Shown here: positions 18,075 to 27,049 of the stretch, in pieces | Position numbering within the stretch: the stretch's first letter is position 1 | Layout: each line of letters opens with the position of its first letter | Assembly (NCBI GenBank): GCA_963728825.1 | Contig: CAVSLA010000004.1 | Span: 310,001-374,000, forward strand | Direction of reading: 5' to 3' | From: CAVREM01 sp963728825 | GTDB lineage: Bacteria; Acidobacteriota; Vicinamibacteria; Vicinamibacterales; CAVVIG01 | Length of the DNA: 64,000 nt | Notes under the pieces: model-generated | What the model saw: only the letters and a program-made list of their open reading frames with translations | Databases searched by the model: none | What the model was told of the DNA's origin: nothing | Position numbers and translations under genes: made by a program

Positions 18075-19835
18075 TCAGTTCCGGCGGTCGGGAATCTCGA
18101 TCGTGAATGCGGCGCCGCCATCGGGCCGATTCTCGACGCGTGCGGTGCCGCCGTGCAGTTCGACGAGGTGCTTGACGATCGCCAGCCCGAGTCCGGTGCC
18201 CCCTGGATCGCGGGCCCGCGACTTGTCGACGCGATAGAAGCGCTCGAAGATTCTCGACAGGTCCTCTTCAGGAATTCCCGGACCTTCATCCGACACGACA
18301 ATCCGCATGCGATCTGACGCGCGCTCCAGACGCACGTCGATGACACTGCCTTCGGGCGCGTAGGTCGACGCGTTGGCGAGCAGATTCCGCAACACGTCAT
18401 GGAGCTTGCCGAGGTCGACCGTCAGCTTGTCCGCACCCTCGGCAATCGACACCGCGACGCTCTGGCGGCGGGTGTCCAACGACGGGGTCAAGTCGGCGAC
18501 CACCGACTGCAGCAGCTCCCCGCTGTCGCATCGAACCAGATCGACGGTTTCCTGCCCCGCATCGAGGCGAGCCAGGCGCAACAGATCCCGGACGAGCCGT
18601 TCCATCCGCTGCGTGTTGGCCATCAGGATGTCGAGGAACCGGCGGCGCTCTTCGGGGTTGACGTCGGATTCGGCGAGCGCTTCGAGATAGCCGCGCACCG
18701 CGGTCAGCGGGGTCCGCAGCTCATGCGAAACGTTGGCGACGAAATCGCGGCGCACCTGATCGGCATGACGCAGCTCGGTGATGTCGTGCAGCACCACGAC
18801 CGCGCCGTGCATGCCGCCGCCGGCGTCCGAGCGGGTCGCTCGCGCGGTCAGCGTGCGGCCCGGATCGCGCGGCGGCGACAGCTCGACGGAGGCGGGTGCC
18901 TCGCCCGCCAGTGAGGCCGCGACGAGTGTCTTGATGGCGGGATGCCGGATGATCTCGATGTAGTGACGACCGACCGCCAGATCAGCCAGCCGCAACATCT
19001 GTCGCGCCGCGTCATTGGCCATCTGCAGACGGCCCTGCGGGTCGATGACGATCACGCCCTCGACCATGCCGGCGAGCAGCGCGGCCATGCGGCCCCGATC
19101 GCGCGCCAGCTCCGCTATCCGCGCCGCCAGGTTCTCGACCGTGTCATCCAACGCCTTGGCGACGATTCCCAGCTCGTCATCGCCATGCTCGAGCCGGCGC
19201 GGTGTGAAGTCGCCCGCCTGGTAGCGGCGCGCCGCATCGGCGATTCCCCGCACGCGCTGACCGAGCCGGCGCGTGATCCCGTAGACAATCGCCGCCGTTC
19301 CGGTGAGCGCCAGACCCAGCGCCGCGAAGGTTGCCAACAGAATCGCGAGCGCCTGGTCGCGGGCATCGGTCAGCGGCAGGGCCAGCCGGACGAAGGCAAT
19401 CTGAGGGTGGTCGACCCGGGCGGCGACGTACATCATGTCGAGATCGAGTGTCACGCTGTGGCGCTGCGCAAGTCCCACGTCGGCCGACCGCGCTGCTGCG
19501 ATCTCGGGCCGCGACAGATGATTCTCCATGCCGTTCAGCGCTTCGAGCGGCTCGGCGGAATCGCCCAGGACCCGTCCGTCGACGGCGATCAGCGTCACTC
19601 GGGCCGCAACGAGTTCGCCCATGCGATCGGCTTGGGCGTCGGGATGCTCGAGGGCTGGCGCCGATTGAAGCAGAGCGGCCGCCAGCCGGACTTCCTCTAT
19701 GAGTGTTTCCTCGAGGCGAGCGTTGGCCTGCCGTCGCATGGTGATCGACAAGAGAACGCCTGCGACCAGCAGCGCCATCGCCGCGGCCGACAGCGCAATC
19801 AAGAACAACTTCAGCTGGAAGGAAGCGCGAGGCAT
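18075..19835 (-). CDS. phoR: PhoR-like sensor histidine kinase
   Basis: 586 residues. Two membrane helices flank a ~130-residue periplasmic region; a HAMP domain (LGQRVRGIADAARRYQAGDFTP) and a PAS domain (IDPQGRLQMANDAARQML) follow. HisKA carries the phosphoacceptor His near residue 370 (FVANVSHELRTPLTAV). The C-terminal HATPase has N, G1 (VSDEGPGIPEEDLSRIFERFYRVDKSRARDPGGTGLGLAIVKHLVELHGG, cut here for description) boxes complete. The domain order matches PhoR; the nearby phosphate transporter supports a phosphate-starvation role. It follows phoB in the same operon, 3 bp after its stop. Confidence 0.88.
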   Translation of the reverse strand: MPRASFQLKLFLIALSAAAMALLVAGVLLSITMRRQANARLEETLIEEVRLAAALLQSAPALEHPDAQADRMGELVAARVTLIAVDGRVLGDSAEPLEALNGMENHLSRPEIAAARSADVGLAQRHSVTLDLDMMYVAARVDHPQIAFVRLALPLTDARDQALAILLATFAALGLALTGTAAIVYGITRRLGQRVRGIADAARRYQAGDFTPRRLEHGDDELGIVAKALDDTVENLAARIAELARDRGRMAALLAGMVEGVIVIDPQGRLQMANDAARQMLRLADLAVGRHYIEIIRHPAIKTLVAASLAGEAPASVELSPPRDPGRTLTARATRSDAGGGMHGAVVVLHDITELRHADQVRRDFVANVSHELRTPLTAVRGYLEALAESDVNPEERRRFLDILMANTQRMERLVRDLLRLARLDAGQETVDLVRCDSGELLQSVVADLTPSLDTRRQSVAVSIAEGADKLTVDLGKLHDVLRNLLANASTYAPEGSVIDVRLERASDRMRIVVSDEGPGIPEEDLSRIFERFYRVDKSRARDPGGTGLGLAIVKHLVELHGGTARVENRPDGGAAFTIEIPDRRN

Positions 19836-19838
19836 TCG

Positions 19839-20532
19839 TCAGGCGGCGGGCGGCTCCTCGAGGAGCTTGTATCCGAACTGCTTGATCGTCACCAACGCCT
19901 CGTTCAGGGCCGGCAGCTTTTCTCGAAGCCGGCGTACGTGGACGTCGACGGTCCGCGTGCCGCCAGTGTACTTGTAGCCCCAGACATCGGTGAGCAGCAC
20001 ATCGCGCGACAGGACGCGGCCGCGATGGCGCAGCAGGTACTCGAGCAGGAGGAATTCCTTGGCGGTCAGTGTCACCGCCGAGCCCGACGAGGACACCATG
20101 TGCCGCTCGGTGTCGACGTGAATGGGTCCGTACGACGATCGCGCCCGCCTCCGGTTGCCGCTGCGTGCGACGCAGCAGCGCGCGCACCCGCGCCACGAGC
20201 TCGTTCGGGCTGAACGGCTTCGCGATGTAATCGTCCGCGCCGATCTCGAGCCCGACGATCCGCTCCGACTCGTCGGCGCGGGCCGTCAGCATGATGATCG
20301 GAATGGCGGCGGTCCGCGGCTGGCTGCGCACGACCCGGCAGATCTCAAGACCGTCCACCTGCGGCAGCATCAGGTCGAGCACCAGCAGGTCGGGCGGACG
20401 ATCCGCGAGCGCCTTGAGCGCCTCCCGCCCGGAGGTCAGGAGTTCGGTGGCAAACCCCGCCTTCTGCAGATAACGCTCGACGAGCTCCGCGATGTCCCGA
20501 TCGTCCTCGACGATGAGGATCCGTGTGCTCAT
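19839..20532 (-). pseudogene. phoB: PhoB-like response regulator, frameshifted
   Basis: Receiver and winged-helix domains are both complete but in different frames. The receiver has Asp10-Asp11, the phosphoacceptor Asp53 (LLVLDLMLPQVDG) and Lys in DDYIAKPFSPNEL. The OmpR/PhoB DNA-binding domain (LTAKEFLLLEYLLRHRGRV...VDVHVRRLREKL) resumes after about 20128 and ends at 19839. Removing one base near 20128 restores a continuous product of about 230 residues reading AIVVGPIHVD across the junction. No other damage is seen, so a sequencing error is as likely as recent inactivation. Start overlaps the DUF3891 stop. Confidence 0.85.
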
Positions 20533-21254
20533 GTGGTCGCCGGTCCGGCGGCGACGCCGCTGATGGTCACGATCGGTGCCGCGTCGAACGCGGCGATCAC
20601 TGGCTTGGCGACCAGATCGCTCCTGGTCATCTGACGGCCGGGTACCCGCAGCGGGATCGACTCGCCCTCGAACGGGTCCGGCGTGACGGTGAGCTGGCGC
20701 CCATTCCAGGTCGACATGTAGTGGCCGTGTTGTTGCGGTTCACGCCAGTCATCACAGAACTGCAGGGACAGCAGGTCGCCCATTCGCACGAAGAAATAGT
20801 CATTCTGCAGTTCGGCGTCAGTCCGGGGGGCTGCTGCAGCGAGTTGTTCGGCGCGTGCGCGCTCCATCTCAGCAAAGAACGCCTGCCACGCGGGGGCCGA
20901 CCGGTATCGTTCGAAGAGATGCAGCGCGTGCTGCGCCACCAGTGCAGCCGCATATGGGAAGGCGGCCAGCCGTTCGACGCCACGTGGCCAGATTCTCCGC
21001 CTCACCTCGTCTGGCGCATGTACGTAATCGAGCACCTCACCGCCCGCTTGATTGCCGCCCGCTTCGAGGAGGGGCTCCCTATCTTCATCGATCCAGCCGT
21101 CGTCATGGCGTCCCGTCGCCAGCAGAACGAGGGCGCGGCGGGGCGATTCGGGAAGACCGTCGCGCCGCCATGCGGACATGATGCGTTCGGCCAGGGCCGC
21201 GTGATCGATCTGCTTGATCAGAATGAGTCCGTCGCCAACCGCGCGAGTGATCAC
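20529..21254 (-). CDS. DUF3891 family protein
   Basis: 241 residues, cytoplasmic, no signal peptide. It matches the DUF3891 pattern: an early His/Ala-rich segment (IKQIDHAALAERIMSAW), an RHDDGWIDEDREP motif, and the C-terminal QFCDDWREPQ. The conserved HDDGW suggests a metal- or nucleotide-handling fold, but no activity is established for the family. First gene of an operon with phoB (ATGA overlap) and phoR. Why a DUF3891 gene would belong to a Pho-type two-component operon is unknown. Confidence 0.75.
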   Translation of the reverse strand: MITRAVGDGLILIKQIDHAALAERIMSAWRRDGLPESPRRALVLLATGRHDDGWIDEDREPLLEAGGNQAGGEVLDYVHAPDEVRRRIWPRGVERLAAFPYAAALVAQHALHLFERYRSAPAWQAFFAEMERARAEQLAAAAPRTDAELQNDYFFVRMGDLLSLQFCDDWREPQQHGHYMSTWNGRQLTVTPDPFEGESIPLRVPGRQMTRSDLVAKPVIAAFDAAPIVTISGVAAGPATT

Positions 21255-21377
21255 GGCCGCACTTATTGTATGACGCGTGTGACCTGTACGAGGGACAGCT
21301 CATCCGTGTAAAACACTGTAAATCCAGGCCTATCGGGTGGCATCAGGCTTGGTCTGTCGAGCCCCAGGAGGAGACCC

Positions 21378-21857
21378 ATGACGAAATACCTGGCAGGCGT
21401 CCTGAGCGTGATTGCGGTGGGCGTGCTGCTCATTGCCTACGGCCTGCTGAATCCACAGGCGGCAGCGTACGCGGATCAGGCGCAGTTCGCGCGGCCGATG
21501 CTGGCCAACGATCGGCTGATGCTTCGCGACGATCCGAACGCCGTCTATGCGCCGGACTACGTCTATGGAGATCGCCTCGTTCAGGCCGCGCCCTACGGTT
21601 ACCCGGCCTATCAGCAGGCATCCGTACCAGTTGCGGCTCCAGTCCGGACGGTTTCGACGGTGCAGCAAGCGCCGCGGGCGTCGACCCGGATCGTCGAGCG
21701 CGCGCCACGCCGCGATTGGAAGAAAACGGCCCTGGTGATCGGTGGGTCGACGGCAACCGGCGCCGGCGTTGGCGCGGTGTTCGGCGGCAAGAAAGGGGCG
21801 CTCATCGGTGCGGCGATCGGCGGCGGCGCGAGCACGATCTACGAGAGCACCAAGTAA
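21378..21857 (+). CDS. Glycine-zipper membrane-associated protein
   Basis: 159 residues. N-terminal hydrophobic segment (YLAGVLSVIAVGVLLIAYGLL) acts as signal or anchor. A Tyr/Pro/Ala-rich middle (YAPDYVYGD, YGYPAYQQ) is followed by a basic stretch and a C-terminal glycine zipper (ATGAGVGAVFGGKKGALIGAAIGGGAS), which can insert in membranes or oligomerise. AGGAGGAGACCC precedes the ATG. Function unknown; similar short proteins are common in Acidobacteriota. Confidence 0.7.
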   Translation: MTKYLAGVLSVIAVGVLLIAYGLLNPQAAAYADQAQFARPMLANDRLMLRDDPNAVYAPDYVYGDRLVQAAPYGYPAYQQASVPVAAPVRTVSTVQQAPRASTRIVERAPRRDWKKTALVIGGSTATGAGVGAVFGGKKGALIGAAIGGGASTIYESTK

Positions 21858-21864
21858 AACGTAG

Positions 21865-21886
21865 GCCGGGTCCTTTTGGACCCGGC
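21865..21886. repeat. Palindromic repeat, family B; likely bidirectional terminator
   Basis: GCCGGGTCC (21865-21873), loop TTTT, GGACCCGGC (21878-21886); the right arm recurs at 21897-21905. It lies between the convergent glycine-zipper and NiCoT-like genes and is preceded by GTAG as in other family B copies. Confidence 0.65.
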
Positions 21887-21908
21887 TTCTCGCTTTGGAC
21901 CCGGCAAC

Positions 21909-22601
21909 CTACACCAACGCTCTGACCAGCGGCAGTCCCCACATCACTCCAAGAACAATCGACACGCAGCCAACCACGAGCGACACACTGCGCGCGACCT
22001 GGTGATGCGTGCCCAGTTGAGCCAGCGGCCAGCCGAGCAGACCGGAGAGGGCCGCCATACTGAGCGTCGAGCCAATTCCGAACAGCACGACGTAGGCGAG
22101 CCGTGAGGCGGTCGTCGGCAGCGTGGCCAGCACGAGCGCCGTCATCGCACCGCTGCCGGCCAGACCGTGGACAGCGCCGACGAGCAGCGGCCGGCGCGCG
22201 AACGTCCACGCGCCGATGTGTACGTGCGCGGACGTCCCGGCATGCGTGTGCACGATCGGTCCGTGTCGATGGATGTGAAGCGGACCGCCCGGTCCCTGCA
22301 TCGCGGCCTGACGAATCGACCGGACGCCAAGGCCGATCAGCATCAGCGCGACGCCCAGCTCGAAGACGTCAGAAATCGCCGTCGGCATCTCGGCGCGCAC
22401 GATGACGAGGGCAGCGCCGACCACGAACAATGCGAGGGTGTGCCCGATTCCCCACCATGCACCGAGGAGCGCCGCACGCAGGCTGCTTCGCTCGCGGCTC
22501 ACCAGCGTCGTCACCGCTGCCAGGTGGTCCGGTTCGAACGCGTGGCGCATGCCCAGGAGCGAACCGAGACCGGAACTGGTAAGAAGTTCGACGAGTGGCA
22601 T
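21909..22601 (-). CDS. NiCoT/UreH-like metal transporter
   Basis: About 230 residues from the ATG at 22601; an ATG at 22661 would add 20 residues. Six hydrophobic helices. Helix I/II carries HAFEPDHLAAV, matching the nickel/cobalt transporter signature H-A-x4-D-H. A His-rich loop (LHIHRHGPIVHTHAGTSAHVHIG) follows, typical of metal exporters or importers of the NiCoT and UreH groups. Likely transports Ni2+ or Co2+; direction and metal cannot be read from sequence. No urease or hydrogenase genes are nearby. Confidence 0.75.
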   Translation of the reverse strand: MPLVELLTSSGLGSLLGMRHAFEPDHLAAVTTLVSRERSSLRAALLGAWWGIGHTLALFVVGAALVIVRAEMPTAISDVFELGVALMLIGLGVRSIRQAAMQGPGGPLHIHRHGPIVHTHAGTSAHVHIGAWTFARRPLLVGAVHGLAGSGAMTALVLATLPTTASRLAYVVLFGIGSTLSMAALSGLLGWPLAQLGTHHQVARSVSLVVGCVSIVLGVMWGLPLVRALV

Positions 22602-22661
22602 CTCTGAAAAGGAAGCCCTCGCATTGTACGTGAACACTCGGACCGCGGGGTCGCTTGGCAC

Positions 22662-22999
22662 ATCAAGGCTTCCCCGTCTGCTTCTTCCAGGGATGAATTA
22701 CTCCGAGATCCCGACTCTTAACTCCCGCATCATGGTCTTTTGTCTTCCCTGAGGAAGAGTAGGGCAGATGCAAGTTTTGTTATTAGTGCTCATCAATTGA
22801 CTATAGTGTCTGTCAGAGTACCTTGTGGCCGGCCGGATACAGGCCATTTTCCAGCTAATGTCGGGCTTTACAGAATTCCTTGGCGGCCACTCGCGACTAC
22901 CGGCCGCGATGGCAGCCCTCTTGCGCAAGAGGTTGATTGCCGTTGGCCCGGCGTCATGTCACGGACGACCAGCGCCGGCGGGGGTTCCTTTCAGACCAG
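22662..22999. other. Intergenic region upstream of the first sigma54 activator gene
   Basis: About 340 bp between divergent genes. No convincing ORF, tRNA or hairpin was seen. An AT-rich stretch (22735-22815) could hold promoters for either gene. The in-frame TTG at 22937 could extend the activator gene by 21 codons. Confidence 0.4.
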
Positions 23000-24130
23000 A
23001 TGTCCAATATTCGCTTTGCCGCCATCGGCCAGCCGTCGACCCCTCACATCATCGGGTCAAGCGCCTCGCTCCAGCGGGTGATGGCCGCTGCGTCGCGGCT
23101 GGCCTCGACGTCGGTGCGCGTGCTGATCACCGGCGAGACAGGGGTCGGCAAAGACCTGCTCGCGCGGTACCTCCACTGTCAATCGTCGCGCGCGCACAGA
23201 CGTTTTGTCGCGCTCAATTGCGCCGGGTTGTCAGAAGCCTTGCTCGAATCCGAGTTGTTCGGGCATGTGAAGGGCAGCTTCACCGGCGCGTACCGCGATC
23301 GGGTCGGCTGTCTGGAGCAGGCCAACCACGGCACGTTGTTTCTGGACGAGATCGGCGAAATGAGCCTGCGGATGCAGGCGCTGCTCCTGAGGACGTTGGA
23401 GACGGGCGAAATTCGTCCGGTCGGGTCGGACTCCGCGCCGACGCATGTCGACGTCCGCGTCATCTCCGCGACCAATCGCAATCTCGTGGAAATGGTCGAG
23501 CAGGGCAAGTTCCGCGAAGATCTCTATTACCGCATCAACGTTGCGCACCTCGAAGTGCCGGCCTTGCGCGACCGCGTCGAGGACATCGTCCCGATCGCGG
23601 AGCACCTGATCGCGGCGAGCGGGAATCCTCTGGTTCTGGACGAATCGGTGATGCGCCTGTTCGAGAAATATCGATGGCCGGGCAACATTCGCGAACTGCA
23701 GAACGTCATCGGCGCGCTCGCCGGATCCGTTCACGGCAGACCGGTATTGCCCGACGATCTGCCGCCGGCCCTGCTGACCGGCCGGTCCGGACGGAGCAGT
23801 TCGTTGCGCGAGCGGCGGCGCACAGTGGCCGACGAGCTCTACGACGGGCTGGCCACCGGCAGCATCCGGTTCTGGGACGATGTCTACCCGGCGTTCACGA
23901 AGCGAGATCTGACGCGCAAGGATCTGCGGCAGCTGGTCAAGCGCGGTCTCACGACGACCTCAGGGAGCTATCGGCGCGTGCTGCCCCTCTTCGGGCTGCA
24001 GCGTCAGGATTACAAGCGGCTGCTCAACTTCCTCGCGGCTCATGAATGCGTTGTCGACCACCGCGAATTCCGTTCGGCAAGCCTTCGCTTCGAACGGTCG
24101 ATTCCGGACGAGCGGTTCGCGCAGAAGTAG
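23000..24130 (+). CDS. Sigma54-dependent AAA+ activator without receiver domain (paralog 1)
   Basis: 376 residues from the ATG at 23000. The AAA+ domain starts almost at the N-terminus: Walker A GETGVGKD, the sigma54-contacting loop GSFTGA (usual form GAFTGA), Walker B GTLFLDEIGEM, arginine finger region FREDLYYRINVAHLEVPALRDR. There is no phosphoacceptor or ligand-binding domain. The C-terminal ~110 residues are not an obvious Fis-type helix-turn-helix but are shared with the paralog at 25041, including LRQLVKRGL and RLLNFLAAHECVVDHREF. It probably activates transcription of the downstream Tad pilus genes through sigma54. Confidence 0.87.
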   Translation: MSNIRFAAIGQPSTPHIIGSSASLQRVMAAASRLASTSVRVLITGETGVGKDLLARYLHCQSSRAHRRFVALNCAGLSEALLESELFGHVKGSFTGAYRDRVGCLEQANHGTLFLDEIGEMSLRMQALLLRTLETGEIRPVGSDSAPTHVDVRVISATNRNLVEMVEQGKFREDLYYRINVAHLEVPALRDRVEDIVPIAEHLIAASGNPLVLDESVMRLFEKYRWPGNIRELQNVIGALAGSVHGRPVLPDDLPPALLTGRSGRSSSLRERRRTVADELYDGLATGSIRFWDDVYPAFTKRDLTRKDLRQLVKRGLTTTSGSYRRVLPLFGLQRQDYKRLLNFLAAHECVVDHREFRSASLRFERSIPDERFAQK

Positions 24131-24454
24131 ACGAAGTCGTCGTTTCCCCGCCCCTTTTTGGAAATCCCAGTCGAACATCGTGCCATCAAAGATGATCGCA
24201 GGCGTACGTAGGGCGGGCCTCTCAGGCCCGCCAGCTACCCACCGATCGAGACGGCGAGTTTGCGCATGGGTTCGCCTCGGCGCAAACGGCGTCGCGCGGT
24301 CTGGTCGAGACCAGACTTTCGTCTTGCCCCGATCAGACGCGGCCGTGTCGTACCGTGCAAACGTGATGCGCGTGAAACCGATCAGCGGAGTTCGTGGCCT
24401 GTTTCGAACGGATGGCGCGGCGGCATCGCGGTTGCTCTGGTCTCAGCCTACCCA
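24131..24454. other. Intergenic region with three hairpins
   Basis: 324 bp before the PilZ-like gene. Contents: a family B palindrome (24208-24238), an 8-bp inverted repeat GTTTGCGC / GCGCAAAC (24258-24265 and 24280-24287), and a near-perfect palindrome GTCTGGTC-GA-GACCAGAC (24299-24316). The last resembles an operator; together they could form a structured leader. Confidence 0.5.
24208..24238. repeat. Palindromic repeat, family B
   Basis: GGCGGGCCT (24212-24220), loop CTC, AGGCCCGCC (24224-24232), flanked by GTAG and CTAC. Same design as copies at 49053, 49112, 54473, 54512 and 62778. Confidence 0.7.
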
Positions 24455-25054
24455 ATGACGAACCGTCGCCACGCCACGCGTGTCAACGTTGCCGACGAGC
24501 GCGTTGGATGGTTTCGTGTCCTGCAGGATGTCGAGATCGAAGAAATCGGCTTCGGGGCGATCACCATCCTCGCCGATGCGCCAATTCCGCGCGGCGAACG
24601 GATGATGCTGCGTCATCAGGCCGGCGAGTTGACGTTCCAGGTACGCGCCGTCGAGCGCCACACGTTGATCGGATCAAGCGCAACCCGGGATCGCATCCAT
24701 CTCGAGGTGGACAGCGCCGCCCGGATTGAGGACGCGCCGCCCGTGGTCTCGAAGGGGCTGCAGCTTGCGGCGTTGATGTGGCAGACGCCGGTGCGACTGC
24801 TCGATCTCAGCTTTGCCGGCTGCCGGTTCGAGAGCCCGCGGGTCGCGGCACTCGGTGAAGTCGGCGTGCTCAACGTCAGCGGCGTTGGACAGCCGTGCGC
24901 AGAAGTCATCCGCATCTGCCGGAACGGCCGGCAGCACGGGCGGTTGTGGCAGTGGGTGGCAGGCGCCGAGTTCCTGACCCTGGAGGCGCCGGCCGAGACG
25001 TCGCTGCGCCGGCAGATTAACGTGATGACGAGGATTGCGGATGGCCGAATCTAA
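24455..25054 (+). CDS. PilZ-like domain protein
   Basis: 199 residues from the ATG at 24455; the frame extends upstream without conserved sequence. Starts with the basic RRHATRVNV, as PilZ proteins do (RxxxR), followed by beta-rich sequence; a second PilZ-like part contains RLLDLSFAGCRFES, matching the D/NxSxxG motif. c-di-GMP binding is therefore plausible but not certain. Its 3' end overlaps the second sigma54 activator gene, which links c-di-GMP sensing to pilus gene control. Confidence 0.65.
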   Translation: MTNRRHATRVNVADERVGWFRVLQDVEIEEIGFGAITILADAPIPRGERMMLRHQAGELTFQVRAVERHTLIGSSATRDRIHLEVDSAARIEDAPPVVSKGLQLAALMWQTPVRLLDLSFAGCRFESPRVAALGEVGVLNVSGVGQPCAEVIRICRNGRQHGRLWQWVAGAEFLTLEAPAETSLRRQINVMTRIADGRI

Positions 25055-26222
25055 GTACCTGCAACGGGCGACCGAACCGACCATCGTCGGCATCAGCAGT
25101 GCCGTCGAGCGGCTGCGTCAGACGGCGGCGCGCGTCGCCGCCGGCAACGCGAAAGTGCTCGTGACCGGCGAAAGCGGCGTCGGCAAGGACCTGGTGGCGA
25201 GGTTCATCCATGCCCGTTCGACGCGCGCGGCGCGGCCGTTCGTGGCGATCAATTGCGCCGGCGTCTCCGAAACGCTGCTCGAATCCGAGCTGTTCGGTCA
25301 CGTCAAGGGCAGCTTCACCGGTGCCTACCGCGACAAGACCGGCCTGTTTCACCTCGGCGACAAGGGCACCGTGTTCCTCGACGAGATCGGCGAGATGAGC
25401 CTGCGGATGCAGGCGCTGCTGCTGCGGTTCCTCGAAAATGGCGAGATCAAGCCGGTCGGCTCCGATGTGATCTCCTCCAAAGTCGATGTGCGGGTGGTCG
25501 CGGCCACCAATCGGAACCTGCCGGAGCTGGTCTCGCGCGGGCTGTTCCGCGAGGACCTGCTCTATCGAATCATGGTCGTCCACCTGGAAGTGCCACCGCT
25601 GCGCGAGCGCCGCGAGGACATCCGGCCGCTGATCGCCCACGTCAGCGCGCCGTACACCGGCAAACTGGTGATTGGCGACGAGGCGCTCGGCGTCATGGAG
25701 CGCTATCACTGGCCCGGGAACATCCGCGAGCTGCAGAATGTCGTCGAGCAGCTCGCCTGGCTGGGAAGCGACGGGACGGTCGGCGCTCAGGATCTGCCAC
25801 CGGCACTGCTGGCCGCTGCCGGCGGGACGGTGCGGCGGGCTCGCGAACGTCGCCGCCGCCTTTCGGATCACCTGTTCGAGTCGTTGACCTCGCGCTCATG
25901 CTCGTTCTGGGAGCACGTCTACCCGATGTTCATCAGCCGTGACATGACGCGGGCCGACCTGACCGATCTGGTCAGCAAGGCGCTGGCGGCCACTGGGGGA
26001 AACTATCGGGCGGTCCTGCCGCTGCTCGGCATGGAACCGGCCGACTACAAGCGTTTTCTCAATCTGCTGTCCACGCACGGCTGCAATGTCGATTTCCGGG
26101 AATTCCGCGGCAAGCGACCGCAGGGCGATCAGCCGGCGACCGTTGTGGCCAATCCCGCTTCACTGAACCCGCCTGTTCCCGATGCGCGGCCGTATCGTCC
26201 GGCGGTGCCCAGCTGGCGATGA
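25041..26222 (+). CDS. Sigma54-dependent AAA+ activator without receiver domain (paralog 2)
   Basis: 393 residues from the ATG at 25041, with GAGG 7 nt upstream and overlapping the PilZ-like gene by 14 nt. Same architecture as the protein at 23000: GESGVGKD Walker A, GSFTGA loop, GTVFLDEIGEM Walker B, then the shared non-Fis C-terminal region. It has an extra Pro-rich tail of ~35 residues. The two paralogs are similar over their whole length and may form mixed hexamers or act at different promoters. Stop overlaps the DUF192 start (ATGA). Confidence 0.87.
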   Translation: MAESKYLQRATEPTIVGISSAVERLRQTAARVAAGNAKVLVTGESGVGKDLVARFIHARSTRAARPFVAINCAGVSETLLESELFGHVKGSFTGAYRDKTGLFHLGDKGTVFLDEIGEMSLRMQALLLRFLENGEIKPVGSDVISSKVDVRVVAATNRNLPELVSRGLFREDLLYRIMVVHLEVPPLRERREDIRPLIAHVSAPYTGKLVIGDEALGVMERYHWPGNIRELQNVVEQLAWLGSDGTVGAQDLPPALLAAAGGTVRRARERRRRLSDHLFESLTSRSCSFWEHVYPMFISRDMTRADLTDLVSKALAATGGNYRAVLPLLGMEPADYKRFLNLLSTHGCNVDFREFRGKRPQGDQPATVVANPASLNPPVPDARPYRPAVPSWR

Positions 26223-26614
26223 GCCACTTCCTCCGGCCGTTGCTTGCCACCGGCTGCGGGCCGTCACGCCTCGTCAATGCGAGGACCGGTGGCACCGTCG
26301 CGGCAGCGGTGGAGCCGGCGTTCGACTCGACCGCGCGTCGCCGCGGATTGCTCGGCCGGGATGGTTTGCCGGCAGGCGCGGCCCTCGTGATTGCGCCCTG
26401 TGCGGCCGTCCACACCTGTTTCATGCGCTTTCCGATCGACGTGCTGTTCGTAACCCGTGACGGCTGCGTGCGAAAAATGGTCAGCTCGCTGGGTGCCTGG
26501 CGCGTCGCCGCCTCGCTCCGCGCCTTCGCCGTGGTCGAAATGGCGGCAGGGTCACTTGCTGGCGTAGACCTGCGTCCCGGCGATCGTCTGCTCGTCGAAC
26601 CGGTCTGCCGATAA
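26219..26614 (+). CDS. DUF192 family protein
   Basis: 131 residues. It matches the small beta-barrel DUF192 family: RRRGLLGRDGLPAGAALVI, CAAVHTCFMRFPIDVLFV and the C-terminal GDRLLVE. DUF192 genes are often found beside Tad pilus genes in Acidobacteriota and Myxococcota, but no biochemical role is known. The start overlaps the upstream activator stop, so it belongs to that operon. No signal peptide, unlike many DUF192 proteins. Confidence 0.82.
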   Translation: MSHFLRPLLATGCGPSRLVNARTGGTVAAAVEPAFDSTARRRGLLGRDGLPAGAALVIAPCAAVHTCFMRFPIDVLFVTRDGCVRKMVSSLGAWRVAASLRAFAVVEMAAGSLAGVDLRPGDRLLVEPVCR

Positions 26615-26745
26615 ACAGCGTTAGGCTGTTTCCGGAAAGTCGTCTGCCTTTCGCCGGAACATCGAAGCCGTCGGCGCGGCGGCAGACCGTTTTCGCTCAC
26701 ATTGCCAATCCGTCGTCCGGCACCGCTGTTGCTCACGACGTTCGC

Positions 26746-27042
26746 ATGGCTGACCGGCGTCGTTCTCCGCGAGTCGTCTTTTCTGCGCCGCAACCGGCGT
26801 ACGTTCGCACCGTCCACGAAGCAGTGGTCGAGCGGCTGAAGGTCGATCAGGCCGAGGTGCTCACCACCCGGCCGACGGCGATCGGCGAGCGCTTCGTCCT
26901 GCAGTTCCGTTCAGCATCCGGCGAGCTGACGGCCCACGCCGCGCGCGTGCTGTCGAGCGTTCCCATGACGCGCGACGACGTCGTCCGCTGGCAGCTGGTG
27001 CTCTCGCTGTCACCAGTCGCAGACCCGGCGGGCAGCCGCTGA
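26746..27042 (+). CDS. Small PilZ-like protein
   Basis: 98 residues. The N-terminus DRRRSPRVVFSAP has the RxxxR arginines of PilZ c-di-GMP sites; the rest is beta-strand-rich. The second motif (D/NxSxxG) is not obvious, so it may be a partial or degenerate PilZ. The next gene starts 7 bp downstream and carries a motif of that type, so the pair may once have been one PilZ protein or may act as a split one. Confidence 0.55.
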   Translation: MADRRRSPRVVFSAPQPAYVRTVHEAVVERLKVDQAEVLTTRPTAIGERFVLQFRSASGELTAHAARVLSSVPMTRDDVVRWQLVLSLSPVADPAGSR

Positions 27043-27049
27043 ACGTCGC

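Noticed and set aside
20100..20160. Programmed ribosomal frameshift in phoB
   Set aside because: No slippery heptamer or following structure; a simple one-base indel explains it.
22650..22680. TGGCAC near 22655 as a sigma54 promoter
   Set aside because: No TTGC element at the required distance.
24131..24454. c-di-GMP riboswitch before the PilZ-like gene
   Set aside because: The hairpins do not show the conserved GEMM core motifs.
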